A stretch of 64,000 nt of DNA, from NCBI GenBank assembly GCA_965222315.1, contig OZ244951.1:620001-684000 (forward strand), read 5' to 3'. Within the stretch, counting starts at the first letter, position 1. The number at the start of each line of letters is the position of its first letter. Below are positions 28,407 through 36,713 of this stretch, one piece after another. The translations under genes and the position numbers were made by a program. This DNA is from JACKII01 sp965222315 (lineage in GTDB: Bacteria > Pseudomonadota > Alphaproteobacteria > Bin95). The notes beneath the pieces are model-generated. The model did not search any database. It was given only the letters and a program-made list of their open reading frames with translations, and was not told the origin of the DNA.

Positions 28407-28497
28407 CCTTTGACAGGCTCAGGAATAAGTCGGCCAGTGGACTGGCGACGATTGGTTGTTGACTCAAAAACAGCGCTCACCCTGAGCTTGTCGAATG
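28407..28497. repeat. REP-like inverted pair (TTGACAGGCTCAGGA ... CCCTGAGCTTGTCGAA)
   Basis: Two diverged copies face each other: TTTGACAGGCTCAGGA at about 28409-28424 and CCCTGAGCTTGTCGAA at 28480-28495. The second matches the well-known CCTGAGCTTGTCGAA core of repeats scattered through alphaproteobacterial genomes. They lie between the dppB-type gene and a VOC gene on the same strand and could form a stem in RNA. Confidence 0.65.
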
Positions 28498-28527
28498 GTC
28501 TGTTGGCCGCGTTCGCTCCCACCGATC

Positions 28528-28941
28528 CTACTCAAGCACCTGGTGCACTTCGATGATGGTGCCGGCGGGGTCATGGAAATAGATCTGCGCCCACTGTTTG
28601 GTGAAGGTGGTGCCATAGTCGACATATGGAATGCCCTTGGCCTCCAGGTGCTGCTTGAAGGCCTCCAGGTCGTCGGTGCGGAAGGCGACATGGCCGCGCT
28701 CCAGCGGGTTGATCTGCTTGCCCGCGCGGATGCCGACATCGGTGTCGGTCTCGGTCAAATGAAACTGTGTGCCGCCCTCGCTCACGCGGAAGGCCAACGC
28801 GCCGCTGTATAGCGCGTCGGGGATGGAGGGGACGGACCGCATCTCCGGAATATCGTCCTGGCGCATCACGTCGCCATAGAAGCTGTCCATCGCGTTGACG
28901 TCGTGGTGGTTAATGTTGATGTGGTGCAGCCAGACTTTCAC
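28528..28941 (-). CDS. VOC superfamily protein (extradiol dioxygenase/glyoxalase-like)
   Basis: A 137-residue single VOC module. The first strand reads LHHININHHDVNAMDSFYGDVM, with candidate metal His residues. The second half has GHVAFRTDDLEAFKQHLEAKGI and ends YFHDPAGTIIEVHQ, where the Glu is the usual last metal ligand. It should act as a homodimer with Fe or other divalent metal. No partner gene points to a substrate. Confidence 0.82.
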   Translation of the reverse strand: MKVWLHHININHHDVNAMDSFYGDVMRQDDIPEMRSVPSIPDALYSGALAFRVSEGGTQFHLTETDTDVGIRAGKQINPLERGHVAFRTDDLEAFKQHLEAKGIPYVDYGTTFTKQWAQIYFHDPAGTIIEVHQVLE

Positions 28942-28997
28942 GCGATGTCTCCTGAATGTAGCGGTGTTCGATGGAAGTGGACCATTGGGGGCGTGGA

Positions 28998-29432
28998 TTA
29001 TTGGCCGGGATGCCAGCCGGGTGCGGCCAGGACAAAACCTTCAAACTGAAAAGCGGGTGAGACTGTGCAGCCGACCAGCGTCCAGTCGCCCAGGCTCCTG
29101 GCCGATTGCCATGCATTGGCCGGTACGATGCCCTGTGGCCGTTCTCCGGCGGTCAGGTCGGCACCGAGCGTGGTGGTCACGATTGGCTGGCCATCGCCAC
29201 AGACGCTGAGCGCCAGCGGCGCGCCCGCGTGATAAAACCAGATCTCGACCGCATCGACCTTGTGCCAGTGCGATACCTGCCCTGCCGCCAGCAGGAAATA
29301 GATCGAGGTACAGGCACCGCGGCTGCCATCCGCCGGGGTGTCGCGGAAGATTTCCCCATAATATCCGCCCTCCGGGTGCGGTTGCAGGCCCAGAGTTCGG
29401 ATCACGTCAGCCGCGGTGGTTGCGCCGGGCAT
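28998..29432 (-). CDS. DUF985 cupin protein
   Basis: A 144-residue cupin. LGLQPHPEGGYYGEIFRDT at the N-terminus and SIYFLLAAGQVSHWHKVDAVEIWFYHAG with the HWHKVD metal motif (about 54-59) identify DUF985. The protein is cytoplasmic. It lies 18 bases after gloB on the same strand, so it is probably co-transcribed. Biochemical role is unknown. Confidence 0.86.
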   Translation of the reverse strand: MPGATTAADVIRTLGLQPHPEGGYYGEIFRDTPADGSRGACTSIYFLLAAGQVSHWHKVDAVEIWFYHAGAPLALSVCGDGQPIVTTTLGADLTAGERPQGIVPANAWQSARSLGDWTLVGCTVSPAFQFEGFVLAAPGWHPGQ

Positions 29433-29450
29433 TGGACGCCGGGACCGCGG

Positions 29451-30221
29451 TCAGAAATTGTCCTTGCGCTTGCGTATCTCTGCAAATACGTCGGCTGGCG
29501 CGGCGCCCTTCATGCCGATGGCGGCCTGCATTGCCGGATCGTCGGCCCGCAGGAACGGGTTGATGCCGCGCTCGCTGCCGAGCGTGGAGGGCACGGTGGA
29601 CTTGCCGTCGGCCCGCAAGGCATCGATCTCCGCGGCCCGGGCCGCCAGTGCTTTGTTGTCCGGGTCCACCGCCACGGCGAAGCGGGCGTTCGCCTGGGTG
29701 TATTCGTGGCCGCAATAGATGCGGGTGGCATCCGGCAGTGCGCGCAGCTTCACCAGAGAGTCCCAGAAGCCCGGAGGGTTCCCCTCAAACATGCGGCCGC
29801 AGCCCAGCACGAACAGCGTATCACCGCAGAACAGCGCGTCGGAATCCGCAAAGTGAAAGGCGATGTGGCCGGTGGTATGGCCGGGCGTCTCGATCACCTT
29901 GGCCGTCTGCGTGCCGACCGCGTAGGTGTCGCCTTCGCTGACCAGCACGTCCATGCCGTCGATGCGGGCCGACTCTGCCCGCGGTCCGACAATGGGGCAG
30001 CCCCACTTGTCCTTCAACTCCTGGTTGCCGCCGATATGATCCATGTGGTGGTGGGTGTTCAGGATGTGGGTAAGCTTCCAGCCCTTGGCCTGCAGGGCGG
30101 CTTCAACCGGCGGCGCTTCGGCAGGGTCGATCACGGCGGTATCGCCGGTATCCTTGTCATGGGCCAGGTAGACATAGTTGTCACTGAGCGCGGGCACGAG
30201 GATGATTTCGAGGGCGGCCAT
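29451..30221 (-). CDS. gloB: Hydroxyacylglutathione hydrolase (glyoxalase II)
   Basis: A 256-residue metallo-beta-lactamase-fold hydrolase. The zinc motif NTHHHMDHIGGNQELK (about 55-70) matches THxHxDH, followed by ETPGHTTGHIAFHF and CGDTLFVLGCGRMFEG, and later YCGHEYTQANARFA, which are all glyoxalase II signatures. It converts S-lactoylglutathione to lactate and glutathione in methylglyoxal detoxification. A methyltransferase gene is divergent, 64 bases away, an arrangement seen with gloB in other alphaproteobacteria. Confidence 0.94.
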   Translation of the reverse strand: MAALEIILVPALSDNYVYLAHDKDTGDTAVIDPAEAPPVEAALQAKGWKLTHILNTHHHMDHIGGNQELKDKWGCPIVGPRAESARIDGMDVLVSEGDTYAVGTQTAKVIETPGHTTGHIAFHFADSDALFCGDTLFVLGCGRMFEGNPPGFWDSLVKLRALPDATRIYCGHEYTQANARFAVAVDPDNKALAARAAEIDALRADGKSTVPSTLGSERGINPFLRADDPAMQAAIGMKGAAPADVFAEIRKRKDNF

Positions 30222-30285
30222 GGCTGCACTTCCTTTAGTGGCGTCGGGGCAGAATTTCTGGCAATCCTAACACTGTGGAGGCCGG

Positions 30286-31041
30286 ATGCGAACCGACGTT
30301 CAACACCTGCGTGAATTCTACCGCTCGCCATTGGGGCAGATCGCCCGCCGCCGGTTGCGTGACCGCGTCCGTGCGCGCTGGCCGGATGTGCGCGGCATGC
30401 GGATTGTCGGCGTCGGCTATGCGGCGCCGCTGCTGCGCCCATTCCTGGAGGAAGCGGAGCGGGTGGCGGCGCTGATGCCGGCCAGCCAGGGGGTTCACCG
30501 CTGGCCTGCTGACGAGCCCAACCTGACCGCCCAGGTGGAGGAGGTAGATTGGCCGATCGCCGACTCTCTGGCGGACCGCTTGATGCTGGTGCACGCCTTA
30601 GAGACGGGCGAGGAGCTGCGGCCGTTCCTGCGGGAGTGCTGGCGGGTGCTCGCGCCGGGGGGGCGGTTAATGGTGATTGCGCCGAACCGCCGGGGGCTCT
30701 GGGCGCTGCGCGACCGCATCCCGTTCGGGCACGGCCGCCCCTATACCGGGCGGCAGTTGCGCAAGGTATTGCGAGACAATCTGTTCGAGCCGTTGGAGAC
30801 CGAATACGCCCTGCACCTGCCGCCTGCGCTCAGCAACAAGCTACTGCGCATCGTTACGCCGCTGGAGCCGCTGGCGGCAAGGCGATTGCGGCGGTTCGGC
30901 GGCGTGGTGATCGTCGAGGCGGAGAAAAGCATGGGCGGCGCAGTGCCCGCGACGGTCCAGGTGCGCCGCTACCTGCCAAAAGCCGTGGCCCGGACGGTGC
31001 CCGGGACCGCGCGGCAGAAGAAATCACCTAACGCTCGATAA
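30286..31041 (+). CDS. Class I SAM-dependent methyltransferase-like protein
   Basis: A 251-residue protein related to the methyltransferase_11 family: VRGMRIVGVGYAAPLLRPFL replaces the usual GxGxG loop, and LRECWRVLAPGGRLMVIAPNRRGLWALR is the post-motif region typical of the fold. Motif I reads VGVGYAAP, so SAM binding is plausible but not certain. It is divergent from gloB. The C-terminal end overlaps the convergent FKBP gene by 14 bases. Confidence 0.78.
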   Translation: MRTDVQHLREFYRSPLGQIARRRLRDRVRARWPDVRGMRIVGVGYAAPLLRPFLEEAERVAALMPASQGVHRWPADEPNLTAQVEEVDWPIADSLADRLMLVHALETGEELRPFLRECWRVLAPGGRLMVIAPNRRGLWALRDRIPFGHGRPYTGRQLRKVLRDNLFEPLETEYALHLPPALSNKLLRIVTPLEPLAARRLRRFGGVVIVEAEKSMGGAVPATVQVRRYLPKAVARTVPGTARQKKSPNAR

Positions 31042-31732
31042 TTTCGATCAGTTCGATGGTGAAATTGAGGGTCTCGTTCGGGCCGATATCGGCACCGGCA
31101 CCCTGCGGGCCGTAGGCGAGGTCAGAGGGGATCCATACCTCGTACTTTGCGCCTGCGGACATCAGTTGCAGGGCTTCCTGCCAGCCGGGGATGACCTGGC
31201 CGACGCCGAAGACAGCCGGTTCGCCGCGTTGGAAAGAACTGTCAAACACTTTGCCGTCTAGCAGGCGGCCTTCGTAGTGAACCTTTACGGAGTCGGCGGC
31301 GGTGGGCTTGTCGCCCTCGCCAGCTTCGACAACCTGGTACTGCAAGCCGCTGGCCGTTGTCTGAACGCCTTCCTTTTCGGCGTTCTCCATGAGGAAAGCC
31401 TCGCCCGTGGCCATCGCCTCGGCGCCGGCTGCATCCTGCTGCCCTTGCTGCGCCGCCTGCATTTCCTGCACCGTTGCTTGCATTTCTTCCATGCTCAGGC
31501 GCGGCTCTTGGCCGGAAAACGTGTCGCGCAGGGCCTGCGCGAACGCATCGACATCCATGTTTTGGCCGAGCCCTTGCTCCATCATCCGCTGGCCGAGTTG
31601 CAGGCCGACCATATAGCTGAAGCGCTGTTCCAGCGTCTCCAGCGCCGCTGCATCCTGGGCAGACGCAGCAACGGGCATCAGCAGCGGCACGGCAATCAGG
31701 GATGCGCCAAGGGTGGTAAGCAGACGGGACAT
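31028..31732 (-). CDS. FKBP-type peptidyl-prolyl cis-trans isomerase, exported
   Basis: A 234-residue periplasmic isomerase. A signal peptide (LTTLGASLIAVPLLMPVAASA) is followed by an FkpA-type helical dimerisation domain (about 25-120) with Gln/Ala-rich coils, then the FKBP domain (about 135-232): VKVHYEGRLLDGKVFDSS, VIPGWQEALQLMSAGAK and the terminal NFTIELIEI. It helps fold envelope proteins. The ATG at 31732 gives the signal peptide directly, so the 47 codons upstream are excluded. Confidence 0.9.
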   Translation of the reverse strand: MSRLLTTLGASLIAVPLLMPVAASAQDAAALETLEQRFSYMVGLQLGQRMMEQGLGQNMDVDAFAQALRDTFSGQEPRLSMEEMQATVQEMQAAQQGQQDAAGAEAMATGEAFLMENAEKEGVQTTASGLQYQVVEAGEGDKPTAADSVKVHYEGRLLDGKVFDSSFQRGEPAVFGVGQVIPGWQEALQLMSAGAKYEVWIPSDLAYGPQGAGADIGPNETLNFTIELIEIIER

Positions 31733-31961
31733 AGCGGAAACCTCTCGGTAGCTGGGTCGCGGATAGGGTCGATAGCAGACGGATCCCAGGGGAAAAAAGC
31801 TCAGGAACAAGACCCAACTCAACCCGGAGGAAACATCGGGGCGGAAGCTAGGCGGGCAGCTCCTCAAAGGCAAGGGGGCCGGGCGGGTTTCAGAGGCTCA
31901 CCGCACACACAATCGCGTCACTGCGCGGCTTGCCACCCGCTGGCCGCTTGCCAAAGGCGGG

Positions 31962-33140
31962 TTAGCCAATCGGCGCGATCGACAGCAGGTCGGCTTCTTC
32001 CGATTCTGGCGTCTTGCTCAGATTGGCGACGCCCACCCCGATTAGGCGGTAGGGTGTTCCGTCCGCCTCTTTGGCCAGCAACATCTGTGCCGTCGCTTCG
32101 ATGGTCTCCACCCGATTGGTGCGGTCGGCGAGGGTGTAGCTACGGGTGAGCGTTTGGAAGCCTGCGGTCTTTAGCTTTAGCGTAACCGTTATACCCAAAT
32201 AACCGTTGACCAGCAGCCGGTCGGCCACCCGCTTCGCCAGCGGAGTGAGCCGCTTGGCAAGAACCTGGGGGTTACGGATCGGATCTTCGAACGTGGTCTC
32301 GCCCGAAATGCTCTTGGTCGGGCGGCTGGCCCGCACCCGCCGCCGGTCGATTCCGCGGGCGTAGTAAGCCAGGCTCTCGCCGAAGCTGCCGAAGCGTTTG
32401 GTCATGTCGGCCACCGGAAAATGCCGCAGTTGGCCAATGCGGCTGATGCCATCGAGCGCCATGCGCTTCTGGGTGGCACGGCCGACGCCATGGATCATGC
32501 CAACAGGGTTCGAACGCAGGAACGCGGCGGCATCCTGGTGGCCGATCACCGCAAAACCGCGGGGCTTTTCGAGGTCGGAGGCTATCTTGGCGAGAAATTT
32601 GTTGGGCGCGAGGCCGATGGACACGGTGACGCCCAACGTCTGTTCGACGCTGGCAGCCAACCGCGCCAAGGTCAGCGCCGGTGGCTCAGCCATGCCGGGG
32701 AGATTGGTGAAGTCCAGGAACGCCTCGTCGATGGAGATTGGCTCGATGACCGGCGTCGCCTGGCGCATCAGCGCCCGCACCGCACCACCCACGGCCTTGT
32801 ACTTGGCCATGTTCGGCCGGATGACCTTTGCATGCGGACAGGCGGCACGCGCCTTGAACATGGGCATTGCGGAATGGATGCCATATTGCCGTGCTATGTA
32901 GCAGGCGGCGGCGACCACCCCCCGCCTGCCGCCGCCGATGATGATTGGCAATAGGCGCAGTTCGGGCGCGTCCCGCTTCTCGACAGAGGCATAAAACGCG
33001 TCGCAGTCCAGATGGGCGACACTCAGGGAAAACAGGTCCGGGTGGCCGATCAGCCGGGGCGAACCGCAATGGGGGCAACGCGCGTCACGGTCCACCAGGC
33101 GGTCGGTCACCGCAAAACAGTCCCGGCAGAGCGTCGCCAT
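31962..33140 (-). CDS. dinB: DNA polymerase IV with N-terminal zinc-ribbon extension
   Basis: A 392-residue Y-family polymerase. Catalytic acids lie in LDCDAFYASVEKRD (about 43-56) and ISIDEAFLDF (about 138-147). The HhH region GIGRATQK-like segment (IHGVGRATQKRM) and little-finger domain follow. The first 35 residues carry CRDC and CPHC pairs, a four-Cys zinc ribbon absent from E. coli DinB. The protein performs translesion synthesis. No LexA box was recognised upstream. Confidence 0.92.
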   Translation of the reverse strand: MATLCRDCFAVTDRLVDRDARCPHCGSPRLIGHPDLFSLSVAHLDCDAFYASVEKRDAPELRLLPIIIGGGRRGVVAAACYIARQYGIHSAMPMFKARAACPHAKVIRPNMAKYKAVGGAVRALMRQATPVIEPISIDEAFLDFTNLPGMAEPPALTLARLAASVEQTLGVTVSIGLAPNKFLAKIASDLEKPRGFAVIGHQDAAAFLRSNPVGMIHGVGRATQKRMALDGISRIGQLRHFPVADMTKRFGSFGESLAYYARGIDRRRVRASRPTKSISGETTFEDPIRNPQVLAKRLTPLAKRVADRLLVNGYLGITVTLKLKTAGFQTLTRSYTLADRTNRVETIEATAQMLLAKEADGTPYRLIGVGVANLSKTPESEEADLLSIAPIG

Positions 33141-33324
33141 AACCTTACGCTTTTCAGCCCTTTTTGCAGCAGCAGAGCAGATTTTGACCGTAGCTGAAGC
33201 AAATCATTAAGGAATCCTGCGGTATTGTTGAATTAACCAAGCGGGTGCACGTAAGAGTTGTGCTATCCTGCATTTAACTATTGTACTCCTTTTTCCGTCT
33301 CTGACACGGGCTTGAGGCCAACGC

Positions 33325-33699
33325 ATGGGAAAAACGATCCTGATCGTGGAGGATAACGAGTTGAACATGAAGCTGTTCAACGACCTGCTCCGCGCCCACG
33401 GGTTCGACACGCTGCAGACCAATGACGGCGTCACCGCCGTCCGTATCGCGAGGGAAAAACAACCCGATCTGATCCTGATGGACATCCAATTGCCGGAAGT
33501 GTCGGGGCTGGAGGTCACCAAGTGGCTGAAAGCAGACGATAGCGTACGCCATATACCGGTGGTCGCCGTCACGGCTTTCGCGATGAAAGGTGATGAGGAA
33601 AAAATCCGGCGGGGTGGATGTGAGGATTACCTGCCGAAGCCGATCAAGGTCGCGACCTTCATCGAGACCGTTAGGAAACATTTGAACATTTCTCATTAA
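33325..33699 (+). CDS. divK: Single-domain response regulator DivK
   Basis: A 124-residue receiver. ILIVEDNELNMKLF, the phosphoacceptor Asp53 in DLILMDIQLPEVSG, VAVTAFAMKGDEE and the switch Lys in YLPKPIK are all present. It is followed after 104 bases by pleD, the classic DivK-PleD pair of alphaproteobacteria that links cell-cycle polarity kinases to CtrA control. Start ATG at 33325. Confidence 0.93.
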   Translation: MGKTILIVEDNELNMKLFNDLLRAHGFDTLQTNDGVTAVRIAREKQPDLILMDIQLPEVSGLEVTKWLKADDSVRHIPVVAVTAFAMKGDEEKIRRGGCEDYLPKPIKVATFIETVRKHLNISH

Positions 33700-33803
33700 C
33701 CGGGAATTCGCGCCCAAAGGGTACCTTCGCCTCTGCCGCTAAATGACTGGCGTAGCGGTTGCTTCGACGCCGAAGCAGCCATGGCCGGCGGGGTTGGGTG
33801 GAG

Positions 33804-35210
33804 ATGACGGCGCGGATCCTTGTGGTAGATGACAATGCGGCCAACAGGGCGCTGCTCCAGGCCAAGCTGACGGCGGAATATTATACCGTCTCCGCGGTCG
33901 CGAGCGGCGAAGAAGCGCTGGACGCCGCCCGGCAAAGTGCGCCGGACGTTATCTTGCTGGATGTGATGATGCCGGGGCTGAGCGGCTATGATGTCTGCCG
34001 TACCCTGAAAGCCGACAGCCAACTCAGCCACATTCCCGTCGTCATGGTAACCGCCCTCGATTCGCCGGCAGAGATGGTGCAGGGACTGGAGTGCGGGGCC
34101 GACGAGTTCCTGACCAAGCCTCTGGACGATATGGCCCTGTTTGCCCGCGTCCGCTCTCTCGTGCGCCTCAAGCGCGTGCTGGACGAATGGCGTCTGCGCC
34201 AGCCGGTGGCATTGGGAGATGCCGGCGGCGAAGCACTCGCGAATGAGCCCGTCGCTGAGGCCCGCCTGTTGTTGCTGACCAGTTGTTTGGAAGTGCAAGA
34301 CCTGATGGCGTCCGTCGCAGCCGAACACCGGCACGACCTGCGCAGCCAGGAAAGTTTCGGCCCGGATGATGCGGTCGCCGCCGATCTGATCCTGGCTGAC
34401 CTTGGTTGCCCTGCCATTGACGCATTACGGCTATGTTCGCAGGCCCGCTCGGACGAGGCGAGCCGGCATGTGCCATTCGTGTTGATCGGCGCGCGGGACC
34501 AGCGCGAACTGCTGTTCAAAGGGCTCGACCTTGGCGCGAACGAATACCTGCTCCGTCCCCTGAACCGGAATGAGATCACGGCCCGGCTTGCGACGCAAAT
34601 CCGCCGTCACCGCCTGCAAAAGCGCATCCAAAACCGGCACATTGCCAGTTTGGACCAAGCCATGCACGACGCGCTGACTGGCCTCTACAACCGGCACTAT
34701 CTGCAGTTGCACTTGCCCCGACTGCATGGACGGGCTCTGGATTCCGGGCGGCCGCTTGGGTTGATCGTCTGCGATCTGGATCACTTCAAGACAGTGAATG
34801 ATGGGTTCGGCCATGCGGCTGGCGACGCCGTGCTCCAGGAAGTGGCCGCACGGCTCGCCGCCGGAGTGCGCACGCCGGATCTGGTCACCCGCTTCGGCGG
34901 GGAGGAATTCATCATCCTGCTACCCGACGCCGGTCTGGAAGCCGGCACCGCCATCGCGGAACGCTTACGGGCGGCTGTCGCAGCCTCGCCGGTAGATCTG
35001 CCAGGTGGCGGCTCCGTGCCGGTCACCGCCAGTTTCGGCGTTAGCACCGTGTTTTGGGACGAGTGCAATGCTGAAACGGCTATCCGGCGCGCAGACGCCG
35101 CCCTGTACAAGGCAAAGCGCCAGGGGCGGAACCGGGTTGTCACCTCCGGCGGCAAGCAAGGCTCGCCGGTGACACCGGTCCTGCCGCCGGCGCTGCAGGG
35201 CGTCATCTGA
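33804..35210 (+). CDS. pleD: Response regulator PleD, diguanylate cyclase
   Basis: A 468-residue REC-REC-GGDEF protein. REC1 has phosphoacceptor Asp in VILLDVMMPGLSGYD (about residue 53). REC2 (about 148-275) is degenerate (LILADLGCP). The cyclase domain carries the active site RFGGEEF, with RTPD five residues before it as an inhibitory I-site. It makes cyclic di-GMP. The ATG at 33804, after a GGTGGAG sequence, is chosen in place of an open extension of 15 codons. Confidence 0.94.
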   Translation: MTARILVVDDNAANRALLQAKLTAEYYTVSAVASGEEALDAARQSAPDVILLDVMMPGLSGYDVCRTLKADSQLSHIPVVMVTALDSPAEMVQGLECGADEFLTKPLDDMALFARVRSLVRLKRVLDEWRLRQPVALGDAGGEALANEPVAEARLLLLTSCLEVQDLMASVAAEHRHDLRSQESFGPDDAVAADLILADLGCPAIDALRLCSQARSDEASRHVPFVLIGARDQRELLFKGLDLGANEYLLRPLNRNEITARLATQIRRHRLQKRIQNRHIASLDQAMHDALTGLYNRHYLQLHLPRLHGRALDSGRPLGLIVCDLDHFKTVNDGFGHAAGDAVLQEVAARLAAGVRTPDLVTRFGGEEFIILLPDAGLEAGTAIAERLRAAVAASPVDLPGGGSVPVTASFGVSTVFWDECNAETAIRRADAALYKAKRQGRNRVVTSGGKQGSPVTPVLPPALQGVI

Positions 35211-35231
35211 CGGCGCTGCGCCTATCGGGCG

Positions 35232-35684
35232 TTAGGCGGGCCGCTTCAGCATCAGGCCAGACCGCTTGCAATAGGCGATTTCTTGACCCTTCTGGTTAAA
35301 GCCCCGATGCTCGAACAGCACCACGCCGGCATTCGGGCGGGACTTGCTCTCGCGCTTTTCCAGCACCGTCGTTTGGCTGCGGATCGTATCGCCATGGAAG
35401 ACCGGCGCGCGGAAGGCAACATCGGTCATGCCCAGATTGGCAACGGTGGTGCCCAGCGTGGTGTCCTGCACGGAGACGCCGATGACCAACCCCAACGTGA
35501 ATAGCGAGTTGACGATGCGCGCGCCGAACTCGGTTTCCTTGCCGAACTCCTCGTCCAGGTGCAGCGGCTGTGGGTTATGGGTCAGCGCGCAGAACATCAC
35601 ATTGTCCATCTCGGTGATGGTGCGGGTCAGGGCGTGATCAAACACCTGGCCGATTTCAAACTCTTCAAAATACAGGCCGCTCAT
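35232..35684 (-). CDS. MaoC-like hydratase, hot-dog fold
   Basis: A 150-residue MaoC-type protein. LYFEEFEIGQVFDHALTRTIT begins the fold and the hydratase motif area reads ALTHNPQPLHLDEEF with the His in place; the usual Asp of the D-x4-H pair is not obvious. AFRAPVFHGDTIRSQTTVLEKRESKS is the usual helix-strand end. It resembles mesaconyl-CoA-type hydratases. The ATG at 35684 gives MSGLYFEEF; six codons upstream are excluded. It follows an SDR gene on the same strand by about 30 bases. Confidence 0.84.
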   Translation of the reverse strand: MSGLYFEEFEIGQVFDHALTRTITEMDNVMFCALTHNPQPLHLDEEFGKETEFGARIVNSLFTLGLVIGVSVQDTTLGTTVANLGMTDVAFRAPVFHGDTIRSQTTVLEKRESKSRPNAGVVLFEHRGFNQKGQEIAYCKRSGLMLKRPA

Positions 35685-35713
35685 GGGGCGTTTCCTCTTC
35701 ACTTTTGCATGGC

Positions 35714-36622
35714 CTACAGGCCGTTGATGTGGTTCTGAATTAGCGTATCGAGATCATCGGCGGGCGGGAACCCCATGGCATTCGCGCGCGGCGTGACGAA
35801 ATGGGCTGGCCAAGAACCAACGATTGCATCAATGGCCGGATCGTGCCGGAACGTGACCAGGCTTGTATCGCCACCGGCTTTGCCCAAGGCATCCACCATT
35901 TCCTGCACGGTCACTGTGATGCCGGGCACATTCAGTACCCGCCAGGGCGCAAATGCCCTGTCGTTCAGATCAAGCGCATGGACCAACGCCTGGGTCACGC
36001 TGGCGGGAGACGCGATCCACAAGGCCAGGTCGGCCGAGACCGGGCAGATGCTCTCCTCACCCGCCAACGGCTCCCGCAGGATGCCGCTGGCAAAGCTGCT
36101 GGCCGCAGCATTGGGCTTGCCCGGCCGGATCACAACCGTCGGCAAGCGCAGAGTCCGGCCCTGGATATAGCCCTTGCGGCTGTAATCGTTGACCAGCAGT
36201 TCACCCAGCGCCTTCTGCGTGCCGTAGGAGCTTTGCGGCATGGTCGCCGTCGCGTCATCCACGCTATCCACCGCGCCGAACACGGCCAGCGAACTGGTGA
36301 ACAGAAATTTGGGGTTCGTCCCCAACGCCCGGCAGCGCTCCAACGTAGCGCGCAACCCGGTCAGGTTCACGCGGTAGCCGGCCTCGAAATCCGCTTCCGC
36401 CCCCGCGGAAACAACCGCTGCCAGGTGAATGACAGCCGTCGTTTCCTCCGTGACGGCTTCGTTCAATGTCTGGCCCAGGTTGCCGGTCAGTACCTTCGCG
36501 CCTGCCGGCGGATCGGCAGGCGGCACCATATCCGCCAGCACGAGCGTCTCGCCGCGTTCCGCCAGGATTTTGGTGACACGCTGGCCCAGAAAACCGCCTG
36601 CGCCGGTGATTGTAATGCTCAT
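35714..36622 (-). CDS. NAD-dependent epimerase/dehydratase (DenD-like SDR)
   Basis: A 302-residue extended SDR. Rossmann motif ITGAGGFLGQRV (about 4-15), AVIHLAAVVS, SS...SYGTQKALGE (catalytic Tyr and Lys) and LRLPTVVIRPGKPN are present. It most resembles D-erythronate dehydrogenase and related NAD-dependent four-carbon acid dehydrogenases, but that narrowing is tentative. The MaoC gene follows directly, and the LLM gene precedes it by about 90 bases. Confidence 0.82.
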   Translation of the reverse strand: MSITITGAGGFLGQRVTKILAERGETLVLADMVPPADPPAGAKVLTGNLGQTLNEAVTEETTAVIHLAAVVSAGAEADFEAGYRVNLTGLRATLERCRALGTNPKFLFTSSLAVFGAVDSVDDATATMPQSSYGTQKALGELLVNDYSRKGYIQGRTLRLPTVVIRPGKPNAAASSFASGILREPLAGEESICPVSADLALWIASPASVTQALVHALDLNDRAFAPWRVLNVPGITVTVQEMVDALGKAGGDTSLVTFRHDPAIDAIVGSWPAHFVTPRANAMGFPPADDLDTLIQNHINGL

Positions 36623-36713
36623 GAACGCTCCAGCATTGATACGCCCCGGCAGGTGCAATGGCTGCCGCCTGCCGGGTTCGGTAGCCTCAGATGGAAAAAG
36701 GCGGGGCTGTCGG

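Noticed and set aside
31277..32149. Plus-strand frame of 290 codons
   Set aside because: It runs antisense to the FKBP gene and then through the gap into dinB. The product is low-complexity and has no conserved block.
33141..33324. Region before divK searched for CtrA boxes
   Set aside because: TTAA half-sites occur singly but none has a partner at seven bases.
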